Source: Candidatus Gallimonas merdae
GTDB taxonomy: Bacteria > Bacillota > Clostridia > Christensenellales > Borkfalkiaceae
Length of the DNA: 64,000 bases
Assembly (NCBI GenBank): GCA_904419525.1
Contig: CAJFRT010000011.1
Coordinates: 1 to 64,000, forward strand
Direction: 5' to 3'
The notes beneath the pieces are model-generated. The model ran no database searches, was not told the DNA's origin, and was given only the letters and a program-made list of their open reading frames with translations. Below, one piece after another: positions 52,337 through 60,167 of this stretch. The position numbers and the translations under genes were made by a program. Positions within the stretch are counted from its first letter, which is position 1. Each line of letters begins with the position of its first letter.

Positions 52337-52470
52337 AAAAAAGACTTATGCGCAAAACGGCGGAACAACACCGGTTTACGCATAAGTCTCGTCATTTCAG
52401 ATAGCGCCCGCGGCAAAGGCCGCAATATGTGGACGCTGCCACTCGCAAGAGCCGACTACTCCCCTATGTC
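52337..52470 (-). ncRNA. yybP-ykoY manganese riboswitch with expression-platform terminator
   Basis: The RNA carries the family marks GGGGAGUAG, GAGUGGCAGCGUC and AUGACGAGACUUAUG. The 3' part is an intrinsic terminator: GACTTATGCG pairs with CGCATAAGTC, followed by TTTTTT. Manganese binding should open the terminator and allow mntP expression. Confidence 0.88.
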
Positions 52471-52794
52471 TTCTGTTTTATTGTACTCGCCCGAAGTCTG
52501 TCTGTCAACACAATTTTGCGTGTTTTCACAAATTTCCGACTCCTGCTGCAACACGCGCAGAATGGTGCGCGCGCGGGCAAACGGAACGGGCGCGGTCTGG
52601 GGCGTGCAGTCCTCGCAGCGGAGCACCCTGCCTTCGACGGGCCGCCCCGATTTGCCGTAGGGCACCGCGACGCGCGTCCCCGCCGGCAGTCTGCGCGCGG
52701 AAAGATACCAGCAGGGCGTGCCCATGACGTCCACTTTGACAAAGGTATGCACGCCGTTTTCGGCGATCACGCCGCCGGAAAGGGAATGGATCAT
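52456..52794 (-). CDS. Hypothetical protein, its 3' end overlapping the mntP promoter
   Basis: A 112-residue frame (MIHSLSGGVIAENGVHTFVK) with GGGAGGAAAAAAC upstream. The first 70 residues look like a small beta domain (TFVKVDVMGTPCWYLSARRL, RVAVPYGKSGRPVEGRVL) resembling the N-terminal domain of PriA in pattern only. The C-terminal 30 residues run through the mntP promoter and into the riboswitch, so the true protein may end with little functional tail. It follows ksgA by 34 bp. Confidence 0.55.
   Translation of the reverse strand: MIHSLSGGVIAENGVHTFVKVDVMGTPCWYLSARRLPAGTRVAVPYGKSGRPVEGRVLRCEDCTPQTAPVPFARARTILRVLQQESEICENTQNCVDRQTSGEYNKTEDIGE
52480..52508 (-). promoter_or_regulatory. mntP riboswitch promoter (TTGACA-17-TACAAT)
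   Basis: Consensus -35, good -10, 17-bp spacer; it lies within the 3' end of the upstream gene. Confidence 0.8.
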
Positions 52795-52827
52795 GTTTTT
52801 TCCTCCCGTTATATGTTTTTGCGGACG

Positions 52828-53673
52828 TCACTGTCCGTCCGTGCAGCGGTGCTCCGTCAGAACATCGGCAAGGCGCGCGAACTGTGCGGGCGTGAGCGTC
52901 TCCCCCCGCGCCATGTCCGCGATACCCGCCTCCGAAAGCATCTCTTTCGCCTGTTCGCGCGAGAGCCGGAAGGTGTTCATCAGGTTGTTTTCAAGCGTCT
53001 TTCTTCTGCCCGAAAAGGCACACCGCACCACCGCGCGGTAGGCGCCGACGCTCCGCACGGGAATGCGATCTTGTTCAAAGTCGATGCGCACGACGGCGGA
53101 ATCGACGTTGGGACGGGGCGTGAACATGGTGCGCGGCACCCGGCGCACGATGCGCGCTTCCCCCCTGAGGGCGATCGCCGCCGTGACCGCACCGTATTCG
53201 GGCGTGCCGGCCTGCGCCGTAAAGCGGTCGGCGACCTCCTCCTGCACCATGACGGTGACCCCGTCGCAGCAGGACGCCTCCTCCAGAAAGCGCATCATGA
53301 CGGGCGTGGTGACATAGTAGGGAAGATTGGCGACGACGCGGTAATGTCCGAGCTCCGCCTCGATCGCACGGAGATCGGCGCGCAGAAAATCGCCGAACGC
53401 GACCTCCACGTTCTCGCAGCCCGCAAGCGTCTGCGCAAGCACGGGCCTGAGGGACGTGTCGATCTCATAGGCGAGCACCTTCCCTGCGGCCGCGGACAAC
53501 GCGCGCGTGAGCGCACCCGCTCCCGCGCCGATCTCCAGAACGGTCGTCTTTTCGTCCACGCCCGCGTCGCGCACGATCGCGCCGAGCAGATTGGGATCGG
53601 TCAGAAAATTCTGGCCGAATTTCTTTTTGAAATAAAAATTGTTTCTGGCAAGGATTTCCCGGATCTCTTCCAT
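52828..53673 (-). CDS. rsmA: 16S rRNA dimethyladenosine transferase
   Basis: A 281-residue KsgA/RsmA (MEEIREILARNNFYFKKKFG, then QNFLTD). The SAM motif VLEIGAGAGALT, the acidic loop AYEIDTSL and the catalytic motif NLPYYVTTP are all present. It dimethylates two adenines in 16S rRNA helix 45. GAGGAAAGAA precedes the start. It keeps company with tatD and metG as in B. subtilis. Confidence 0.96.
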   Translation of the reverse strand: MEEIREILARNNFYFKKKFGQNFLTDPNLLGAIVRDAGVDEKTTVLEIGAGAGALTRALSAAAGKVLAYEIDTSLRPVLAQTLAGCENVEVAFGDFLRADLRAIEAELGHYRVVANLPYYVTTPVMMRFLEEASCCDGVTVMVQEEVADRFTAQAGTPEYGAVTAAIALRGEARIVRRVPRTMFTPRPNVDSAVVRIDFEQDRIPVRSVGAYRAVVRCAFSGRRKTLENNLMNTFRLSREQAKEMLSEAGIADMARGETLTPAQFARLADVLTEHRCTDGQ

Positions 53674-53742
53674 TTCTTTCCTCACATAGGGCGGGCCGCC
53701 GCGCACAAACTGACACTGAGGGAACGGCCCTCCTTACAAATG

Positions 53743-53776
53743 AACAAAGGGAGCCGTCTGCCATGGGCAGCGGCTC
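53743..53776 (-). terminator. Hairpin after the radical SAM gene
   Basis: Stem GAGCCG plus CTGCC with one bulge, loop of three; CCTTTGTT follows. Confidence 0.5.
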
Positions 53777-53785
53777 TCACGGTTT

Positions 53786-54376
53786 TTATTCGATGGTCGG
53801 ACGCACGCGCAGGGGAATGCCCACCCGCGCGGCAACGCCGCGGCAGGCCTCGATCTCCGCTTCGCCGATGCAGTCCACCACGGAAAACCAGCAGTTGAGG
53901 CCGTTTTCGCGGCAGGCGGACGCAAAAAAGAGCATGGAGTCAAACGCCGTGTCCGGATTGATCGGGCGGCAGATCTTATCGTAGAGCTTTGCCTCGGACG
54001 CGTTGAGCGAAATGTTGATGCCGTCCAGCTTGCCGACAAGTTCGGGCGCGATGTCCCGTCCGTTGATGACGCTTCCGTGGCCGTTGGTGTTCAGGCGCGT
54101 CTTTTTCCGATGCGCGTGTACATAGTCACACACTTCCAGCATGACGTCCAGGCGGTAGGTTGGCTCGCCGAAGCCGCAGAACACGACCTCGTCGCAGTCG
54201 CACTCCCCCAGCGCCCGTTCGATCTGCCCGGCGGACGGTTCGCCGTCCCTGAGCCAGAGCGCATAGCCCTCGAACGTCTCCTTGCCGTTGCGCACGCAGA
54301 ACGTGCAGCGGTTGGAACAGCGGTTGGTCAGATTGACATACAGATTGTTTCCGATCCTGTAAACGTATGTGTCCAT
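53786..54376 (-). CDS. TatD-associated radical SAM protein
   Basis: A 196-residue radical SAM enzyme with the cluster motif CSNRCTFC near residue 20 and GFGEPT near 69. The short length and the position 3 nt after tatD match the TatD-associated radical SAM family. Substrate unknown. It would need a reducing partner such as the ferredoxin near the window end. Confidence 0.88.
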   Translation of the reverse strand: MDTYVYRIGNNLYVNLTNRCSNRCTFCVRNGKETFEGYALWLRDGEPSAGQIERALGECDCDEVVFCGFGEPTYRLDVMLEVCDYVHAHRKKTRLNTNGHGSVINGRDIAPELVGKLDGINISLNASEAKLYDKICRPINPDTAFDSMLFFASACRENGLNCWFSVVDCIGEAEIEACRGVAARVGIPLRVRPTIE

Positions 54377-54379
54377 GAT

Positions 54380-55141
54380 TCACCCCAATTTCGGAAAGAG
54401 AACGCGCGCGTTCTCCATGATCTGCGCCGCGAGCGCTTCCGGCTCCTCTGCGCGCAGCTGCGCGAGGCGCCGCACGATGACGGGAATGTTTGCGGGCGTG
54501 TTCTTTTCGCCGCGGAACGGGGACAGATAGGGGCTGTCCGTTTCCGAGAGGATCCGGTCGGCAGGACAGGCGCGCACGCTCTCCCACACGTTTTTGGCAT
54601 TGTTGAAACAGGCCACGCCGCCGAAGGAACAGCGGGCGCCCAGCTCCAGAAAATCGTCCAGATTCGCCGCGCCGTGCGAATAGCAGTGCATCAGAAAGCC
54701 GTGTCCGAGCAGCTCCCGCCGTTCGCGCAGCATGGCAAGCATGTCGGCGCAGCAGTCGCGCGAATGGATCTGCACGGGCAGCGCGAGCGCATGGGCCAGC
54801 TCCAGCTGGGCGGAGAACACGCTCTGCTGCACGCGGCGGTCGGGCGTGTCCCAGTGGTAATCCAGCCCGATCTCCCCCACAGCCACGCACTTCCCCTCCC
54901 GCAGGAGAGCGCGCAGCTCGTCCGGTGTCCCGGCCGAAAAGCCCGCCGCCTCGGACGGATGGACTCCCGCCGTGAAATACAGCTCCGGATACTGTGCACA
55001 CAGATCGCGGTGCATGCGGCTGTGCGCGACGGTGTCGCCCGCAAGAATGACGCGCACGACGCCCGCGGCGCGGATCTTCTCCCGTTCTGCGGGAATATCG
55101 TATCCTTCTTCCGCAAAATGGGCGTGGACGTCGAGGAACAT
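54380..55141 (-). CDS. tatD: TatD-family deoxyribonuclease
   Basis: A 253-residue metal-dependent hydrolase (MFLDVHAHFAEEGYDIPAER). Ligands are visible: DVHAHF at the start, VGEIGLDYHW, QIHSRDC, MHCYSHG and SETDSPYL. It degrades DNA 3' ends or acts on related substrates. The start overlaps the metG stop (TGATG). A longer frame lies inside metG. Confidence 0.93.
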   Translation of the reverse strand: MFLDVHAHFAEEGYDIPAEREKIRAAGVVRVILAGDTVAHSRMHRDLCAQYPELYFTAGVHPSEAAGFSAGTPDELRALLREGKCVAVGEIGLDYHWDTPDRRVQQSVFSAQLELAHALALPVQIHSRDCCADMLAMLRERRELLGHGFLMHCYSHGAANLDDFLELGARCSFGGVACFNNAKNVWESVRACPADRILSETDSPYLSPFRGEKNTPANIPVIVRRLAQLRAEEPEALAAQIMENARVLFPKLG

Positions 55142-57120
55142 CAGCGGATCCCCGCCCCGTCCGGCATCGCCTTTTCGGGCGCGATCAGCGAAAGGTTGCC
55201 CTCCGCGTCCTCCGCGCACAGCACCATGCCCTCAGACAGCACGCCGCACAGCTTGACGGGCTTCAGATTGGTGACGAGCACCACTTTTTTGCCCACCATC
55301 TCCTCCGGCGTATACCACTTTGCGATCCCCGAAACGACGGAACGCACCTCGCCGCCCACGCGAATGGTCTCGTGCAGGAGCTTGGAGGACTTGGGCACGC
55401 GCTCGCAGGCGATGACCTCGCCTACCTTAAGTTCGACTTTTGCAAAGTCGTCGATCGTGATCTCACATTTTGCGGGAACGTCCGCTTCTTTTTGCGCCGC
55501 CTGCTCCGCGCCGACGTTTTCGCGCTCGTATTCCGCTTTCTGCGCCCTGCGGATCTCCTCCACGCGGGGGGCGACCTCCTTCCAGTCGAACCGGGCAAAG
55601 AGCGCCTCGTCCGTCTCCGCGATCTGATTTCCGCTCGGATACACGCCGAACACGACGCACTCTTCGAGCGTCTTGAGCGGCGCATTCAGGTAGGCCGCGA
55701 TCCGCTCCGCCGTGCCGGGCAGGAAGGGCGCAAGAAGGCTCGCGCCCGTCAGAATGCTCTCGGTCAGGTTATAGAGCAACGTCGCAAGGCGGGCTTTTTT
55801 CGTCTCGTCCTTGCCGAGTGCCCAGGGCATCGTCTCATCGATATATTTGTTGGCGCGGCGGAAGATGACGAACAGCTCGTTGAGCGCATCGGCGATACGC
55901 AGCTCCTCCATGCATGCCGTGACCTTTTCCGCCGCCCCCGTGACGGCGGCTTTCAGGTCGTCGTCCACGGGCTCCGCGGCCCCCATGTCCGCAGTCACGC
56001 CGCCGAAGTACTTCCTGCTCATCGCGAGCGTGCGCCGCACAAGGTTGCCCAGCGTGTTGGCGAGGTCGGAATTGACCCGCTCGCAGACCAGCTCCCACGT
56101 GATCGTGCCGTCGCCCTCATAGGGCATTTCATGCAGCACGAAATAGCGCACCGCGTCCACACCGAACACGGAGGCAAGGTCGTCCGCATAGATGACGTTG
56201 CCGCGCGACTTGCTCATCTTTTCGCCCCCCTGCAACAGCCACGGGTGCGCAAAGACGTGATCGGGCAGCGGCTCGCCGAGCGCCATCAGAAAGATGGGCC
56301 AGTAGATGGTGTGGAAACGCGCGATGTCCTTGCCGATGACGTGCAGCTTTTCCGCGCTGCGCCAGTAGGTGTCATAGAGTTCCCCGCTTGCGCCGTCCGG
56401 GTCGTACCCCAGGCCGGAAATGTAGTTGGTGAGCGCGTCCAGCCAGACGTAGACGACGTGCTTTTCGTCAAAGTCGACGGGGATCCCCCACTTGAACGAC
56501 GTGCGCGAGACGCACAGATCCTGCAATCCCTTTTTCAGGAAATTGTTCATCATCTCGTTCTTGCGCGAGACGGGACGAATGAAGTCGGGGTGACTTTCGA
56601 TGTGCGCGATGAGGCGGTCGGCATACTTGCCCATGCGGAAGAAATAGGCCTCTTCCTTGGCCCGCTTCACCTCTCTGCCGCAGTCGGGACACTTGCCGCC
56701 GACGAGCTGGCTCTCCGTCCAGAAGCTCTCGCAGGGCGTGCAGTACCAGCCCTCGTACTCGCCCTTGTAGATGTCTCCCTGTTCATAGAACTTGCGGAAG
56801 ATCTTCTGCACGGTCTTTACGTGGTCTGCGTCCGTCGTGCGGATAAACTTGTCGTAGCCGACGTTCACGCCGTCCCAGATCGTGCGGATGACGTTTGCCA
56901 CCTTGTCCACGTACGCCTTGGGCGTGACGTGCGCCGCGGCGGCCTTTTCTTCGATCTTCTGGCCGTGCTCGTCCGTGCCCGTCTGGAAGCGCACGTCATA
57001 GCCCTGCAGCTTCTTGTAGCGCACGATGGCGTCCGTCAGGATCGCTTCGTAAGTGTTTCCGATGTGCGGCTTGCCGGAAGTATAGGCGATCGCCGTCGTC
57101 ACATAGTAAGGTTTTTTCAT
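55141..57120 (-). CDS. metG: Methionyl-tRNA synthetase with C-terminal tRNA-binding domain
   Basis: A 659-residue class I synthetase. HIGH variant PHIGNTYE near residue 20, zinc knuckle CTPCESFW with CPDCGREV, KMSKS in GGEKMSKSRGN, and an EMAP/Trbp-like C-terminal domain (ELKVGEVIACERVPKSSKLL) that aids tRNA binding. Start MKKPYYVTTAIAYTSGKPHI with AGGGAG upstream; longer frame extensions overlap the GNAT gene and are rejected. Confidence 0.96.
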   Translation of the reverse strand: MKKPYYVTTAIAYTSGKPHIGNTYEAILTDAIVRYKKLQGYDVRFQTGTDEHGQKIEEKAAAAHVTPKAYVDKVANVIRTIWDGVNVGYDKFIRTTDADHVKTVQKIFRKFYEQGDIYKGEYEGWYCTPCESFWTESQLVGGKCPDCGREVKRAKEEAYFFRMGKYADRLIAHIESHPDFIRPVSRKNEMMNNFLKKGLQDLCVSRTSFKWGIPVDFDEKHVVYVWLDALTNYISGLGYDPDGASGELYDTYWRSAEKLHVIGKDIARFHTIYWPIFLMALGEPLPDHVFAHPWLLQGGEKMSKSRGNVIYADDLASVFGVDAVRYFVLHEMPYEGDGTITWELVCERVNSDLANTLGNLVRRTLAMSRKYFGGVTADMGAAEPVDDDLKAAVTGAAEKVTACMEELRIADALNELFVIFRRANKYIDETMPWALGKDETKKARLATLLYNLTESILTGASLLAPFLPGTAERIAAYLNAPLKTLEECVVFGVYPSGNQIAETDEALFARFDWKEVAPRVEEIRRAQKAEYERENVGAEQAAQKEADVPAKCEITIDDFAKVELKVGEVIACERVPKSSKLLHETIRVGGEVRSVVSGIAKWYTPEEMVGKKVVLVTNLKPVKLCGVLSEGMVLCAEDAEGNLSLIAPEKAMPDGAGIR

Positions 57121-57151
57121 TTTGACTCCCTGCGGTCTTTCTTTCCCGCCC

Positions 57152-57180
57152 ATTATACTGTATTTCCGAAAAAATGTAAA
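57152..57180 (-). promoter_or_regulatory. metG operon promoter (TTTACA-17-TATAAT)
   Basis: Strong -10, 17-bp spacer, 25-nt leader. Drives metG, tatD and the radical SAM gene. Confidence 0.8.
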
Positions 57181-57197
57181 CTGTTTTGCCCCGCGCG

Positions 57198-57812
57198 TCA
57201 GTCCGGAAAGCGCTCCGGAAACGCATTCACCCAGCGCGCCGCGCCGGTGCGCCGCCGCTCCCATTCCCCGCGCAGGATCGCGTGCACGCAGACGTCCGCA
57301 TGCTCCCCCGTAGAGAGCATGCGCCAGTCGCCGCGCAGCACCCCTTCCGCCCGCATGCCGCACTTTTCCATCACCCTGCCCGATGCGGCGTTCTGCACGA
57401 CGTGTCTTGCCGCAATGCGGTAAAGGCCGACTTCGGAAAAGAGATAGTCGACGACGCGCCCGACCGCCTCCGTCATCAGTCCCCTTCCCCAGAGCCTGCG
57501 CGAAAGGCACCAGCCGAGCTGTGCGCTCTCCGTGCGCTTGTCGAGCGAGACCACGCTGATGTCGCCCACCACTTCGCCGTCCGCGCGCAGCGTGATCGCC
57601 CAATGATAGACGTCGTCCAGGCCGGACTCGGCCTCCCACGCGGCGAGAAGCCGCCCCGTAAAGGCAATGTCCGTGTGCGGCGCCCAGGTGAGGTAGCGGG
57701 CGACCTCGGGATCGGCCATCCAGTTTGCATACGCCTGACCGGCGTCCCCCGCGCAAAAGGGCCGCAGGACGAGCCGCTGCGTTCTGAGAATTCTGCTGCC
57801 GAGCTGATTCAT
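57198..57812 (-). CDS. GNAT acetyltransferase (RimJ/RimL type)
   Basis: A 204-residue GNAT (MNQLGSRILRTQRLVLRPFC) with GGAGG upstream. LRTQRLVLRPF opens the fold as in RimJ/RimL proteins; RRLWGRGLMTEAVGRVVDY is the acetyl-CoA site. It may acetylate a protein N-terminus or a small molecule. Preceded by a long structured leader with an intrinsic terminator. Confidence 0.85.
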   Translation of the reverse strand: MNQLGSRILRTQRLVLRPFCAGDAGQAYANWMADPEVARYLTWAPHTDIAFTGRLLAAWEAESGLDDVYHWAITLRADGEVVGDISVVSLDKRTESAQLGWCLSRRLWGRGLMTEAVGRVVDYLFSEVGLYRIAARHVVQNAASGRVMEKCGMRAEGVLRGDWRMLSTGEHADVCVHAILRGEWERRRTGAARWVNAFPERFPD

Positions 57813-57851
57813 GAAAACCTCCGTTTTCCGCCGCGGCAAGCCTGCGTACAA

Positions 57852-57970
57852 ACAAAAAAGCCCGCCGTTCGGCGGACCTTTCTTTTCGATTATGACGACA
57901 CGCCAAACTACCGTATTTGCATTGCAAACACGGTACGCATGGCGTTGAAATGACATCCTGAAACTTCCAT
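57852..57970 (-). ncRNA. Structured leader RNA with intrinsic terminator upstream of the GNAT gene
   Basis: From the predicted start the RNA holds an extended hairpin: ACGCCA pairs with TGGCGT, TACCGTGTTTGC pairs with GCAAATACGGTA (one G-U), with an AAT loop. Then follows a terminator, GTCCGCC/GGCGGGC plus TTTTTT. A 20-codon frame (MEVSGCHFNAMRTVFAMQIR) begins at the start point. It has no T-box or other known signature I could recognise. A cis-regulator by attenuation, or a small RNA, would both fit. Confidence 0.55.
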
Positions 57971-57976
57971 GGTCCT

Positions 57977-58005
57977 ATTGTACCGCTTGGGCGGACGCTT
58001 GTCAA
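57977..58005 (-). promoter_or_regulatory. Promoter of the GNAT leader (TTGACA-17-TACAAT)
   Basis: Consensus -35, good -10, exact spacing. Confidence 0.8.
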
Positions 58006-58070
58006 GCGGTCGATGATAATTTTTTTGCCGCGGACAAATGTTCCGCATAACAAAAAGCGCGGTGCGGCGC

Positions 58071-58544
58071 TCATCCGCGCGCCGCACCGCCGTCTTTTTC
58101 TGTTTCGTTTCCGCGCCCGCGGATCAGTCTCCCGTCCAGTATTTCAGGATCGGGACACAACATGGAGATCACCAACCTGCCATCATGCTTAATTTCAAGA
58201 TTCATTTCCCGATAGCATCCCGGGCACAATACGGACTTTGTGCCTGTCCGAGGCAGAACTTCCCCGCAGACGGGACAGCAGAGCACCGTCCCCTTCAGCT
58301 TATCCGGCGGAGACGGCGGAGGCGGTAGAAGGGAAGGAGGGGGAGGCGGAGGGGGAGGCGGGGGTGTGGATATGACAGCCAGCGTTCCGTTTTGAAAAGC
58401 CTCCTCGGAAAAATGCTCCGCAACGGGGTCAAACACGACCTCGACAAGCCCGGACACTTCGTCGATATCTTCGATCATTCCTTCCCGCCCGCTTCTCACG
58501 TCACGAACTCTTGCCCCGCAGAAAATTTTTTTGTGTGGCTGCAT
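58071..58544 (-). CDS. Two-domain protein with polyproline linker and zinc ribbon
   Basis: A 157-residue protein (MQPHKKIFCGARVRDVRSGR) with AGGGAGAAAATC upstream. The first 60 residues resemble a small SH3-like barrel (GMIEDIDEVSGLVEVVFDP). A Pro-rich stretch (residues about 60-85: a run of ten prolines and more) leads to a zinc ribbon (CCPVCGEVLP and CPGCYREMN). No named family recognised. The proline codons form a G-rich tract prone to length change. Confidence 0.6.
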   Translation of the reverse strand: MQPHKKIFCGARVRDVRSGREGMIEDIDEVSGLVEVVFDPVAEHFSEEAFQNGTLAVISTPPPPPPPPPPSLLPPPPSPPDKLKGTVLCCPVCGEVLPRTGTKSVLCPGCYREMNLEIKHDGRLVISMLCPDPEILDGRLIRGRGNETEKDGGAARG

Positions 58545-58678
58545 GATTTTCTCCCTTATAAAAAACTCACTTTTATTATACCATATTCGATGTACCAAAA
58601 ATCGCCCAATTGTGCAGAAATACTCTGTCTGCACAGAAAATGCGCATGCTGCGGTGCGCCGCGGACATACAATACCCT

Positions 58679-59227
58679 ATGAATATCATCTTTGCCGCCG
58701 TGTTTCTGGCCGCGGCGGTCATCTTCCTCATCGCCGACCCCGAAGGGTTTCTTCCGGCCATGCTTGCGGGCGGGCAGAAGGCGGCGACCGTCTCCCTTGC
58801 CCTGCTCGCCTCGTACTGCGTCTGGCTGGGCTTTTTCAAAGTGCTTGAACAAAGCGGTCTATCCGACCGGCTTGCAAAGGGACTGTTCCCCGCGGCGCGC
58901 AGGCTGTTCCGCTCCGACGACAGGGAGGCCGTCTCGCTCGCCTGCCAGAACCTTGCCGCGAATGTGCTGGGGCTTCCGGGCGCGCCCACGCCGCCCGGCG
59001 TCGCCGCCACGCAGAAATTTCTGAACGCGCGCAACGGCTATGCCGCCGATATGCTCTTCGTGCTGAACGCGACGAGCCTGCAGCTTCTGCCCACGACCGT
59101 CGTCGCCCTGCGCGCCGCCGCGGGCGCCGCGTCCCCCGCCGATATCTTTCTTCCCACCCTGCTGGCGACGCTGTTTTCCACCCTTCTGGGCGCCGTGCTC
59201 GTATTCGTCACGAGGAAGCGCACATGA
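58679..59227 (+). CDS. spmA: Spore maturation protein A
   Basis: A 182-residue membrane protein (MNIIFAAVFLAAAVIFLIAD). It is a nucleoside-recognition (Gate) domain protein: FFKVLEQSGLSDRLAKGLFP, NLAANVLGLPGAPTPPGVAA. Required for spore core dehydration in Bacillus. Overlaps spmB by ATGA. A CATACAAT box lies just upstream. Confidence 0.9.
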   Translation: MNIIFAAVFLAAAVIFLIADPEGFLPAMLAGGQKAATVSLALLASYCVWLGFFKVLEQSGLSDRLAKGLFPAARRLFRSDDREAVSLACQNLAANVLGLPGAPTPPGVAATQKFLNARNGYAADMLFVLNATSLQLLPTTVVALRAAAGAASPADIFLPTLLATLFSTLLGAVLVFVTRKRT

Positions 59228-59733
59228 AATATGCCGCCCTGATCATTCCCCTGCTGTTCGCGGCCCTGTTTGTCTACGCCCTGATCAGAAAGGTCCGGCT
59301 GTACGACTGCTTTACCGAGGGCGTCAAGGGCGCGATCCCCCTTGTCGTCTCCCTCTTCCCCTACCTGGTGTCCGTCCTCATCCTCTCCGAACTGTTCGAG
59401 CAGAGCGGACTCTCCGCCCGGCTGACACAGGGACTTGCGCCCGTGTTCCGCTTCCTGGGCATTCCGCCCGAGATCGGAAAGCTCGTTCTGCTCAAACCCT
59501 TTTCGGGGAGCGGCTCCACGGCCCTGCTTTCCGAGATCCTTTCCGCATACGGCGCGGACAGCTACATCGCGCGGTGCGCCTGCGTGGCGTACGGCTCCAG
59601 CGAGACGGTGTTTTTCATTTCCGCCGTGTACTTTGCGGGGAGCAGGAAAAATCTGACAAAGCCCGTTCTGATCGCCCTGTTTTCCAACTTTGCAAGTCTG
59701 ATCCTGGGCTGTCTTTTCTGCAGAATCCTGTAA
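59224..59733 (+). CDS. spmB: Spore maturation protein B
   Basis: A 169-residue Gate-domain membrane protein with GVKGAIPLVVSLFPYLVSVL, LLKPFSGSGSTALLSEILSA and VAYGSSETVFFISAVYF, diagnostic of SpmB. Works with SpmA in the mother cell or forespore membrane. The pair is good evidence for an endospore former. Confidence 0.93.
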   Translation: MKYAALIIPLLFAALFVYALIRKVRLYDCFTEGVKGAIPLVVSLFPYLVSVLILSELFEQSGLSARLTQGLAPVFRFLGIPPEIGKLVLLKPFSGSGSTALLSEILSAYGADSYIARCACVAYGSSETVFFISAVYFAGSRKNLTKPVLIALFSNFASLILGCLFCRIL

Positions 59734-59846
59734 AATCCCGTCCGACTGTGCGTATTTATAATTTTTAAGTCACTTTATGAAAGAATTTTATGCGCTTTGC
59801 GATAAATTCACAGAAAAAATTTTTTTGAAAATTTTCGACGAAATAT

Positions 59847-59875
59847 TTTACATTTCGCATAAGGGCGGTTATAAT
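59847..59875 (+). promoter_or_regulatory. Promoter of an unassigned small transcript (TTTACA-17-TATAAT)
   Basis: Good hexamers with a 17-bp spacer in an AT-rich stretch that contains no gene. Confidence 0.7.
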
Positions 59876-59881
59876 ATGGGT

Positions 59882-59990
59882 GTCAAAAGCAAGTGAGACA
59901 GCTCCTTGCGGACGGCATGAAACAGCTCATCATTTTTCCCCCTTATCATATAGTAAACCCCCCGGAACGCGAGTTCCGGGGGGTTTACTA
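59882..59990 (+). ncRNA. Candidate small RNA ending in an 18-bp perfect hairpin
   Basis: Downstream of the promoter, about 110 nt lead to an 18-bp perfect stem (TAGTAAACCCCCCGGAAC and its complement) with a GCGA loop. No convincing ORF: a short frame starting GTG exists but runs through the hairpin. No T-run follows the hairpin, so termination is uncertain. The rest of 59734-60125 shows no gene I can support. Confidence 0.4.
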
Positions 59991-60125
59991 TTCCGGCGCT
60001 TCGGGCGCGGCGACCTGTACGTCCGGACGATCGTTTCATCATTCGTCTTTCCCGAACCCCGCGGCGGCTTCGGCCATGCCCGTGCGCCGCTTTGCGTCGG
60101 GCGCGGGGATTTCGTTGACACAGAC

Positions 60126-60158
60126 AAAGCGCTTCCGCATACATTGCGGAAGCGCTTT
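60126..60158 (-). terminator. Hairpin after the O-antigen-ligase-like gene
   Basis: Perfect 14-bp stem AAAGCGCTTCCGCA with a 5-nt loop, 10 bp after the gene. Confidence 0.65.
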
Positions 60159-60167
60159 CCATTCCGG

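Noticed and set aside
57813-57970. T-box riboswitch
   Set aside because: No T-box sequence or specifier-loop pattern could be found; the gene is not an amino-acid gene.
57121-58074. N-terminal extension of metG up to 58074
   Set aside because: The extension overlaps the GNAT gene and its leader in another frame; the internal ATG has a good ribosome binding site and the family start.
58666-58673. Sigma-E promoter of spmA (CATACAAT box)
   Set aside because: The -10 fits sigma-E well, but no matching -35 lies at the right distance, and the box is only 5 bp from the start codon.
59882-59990. SRP RNA
   Set aside because: The conserved domain IV sequence with GGAA and GCAGC loops is not present.
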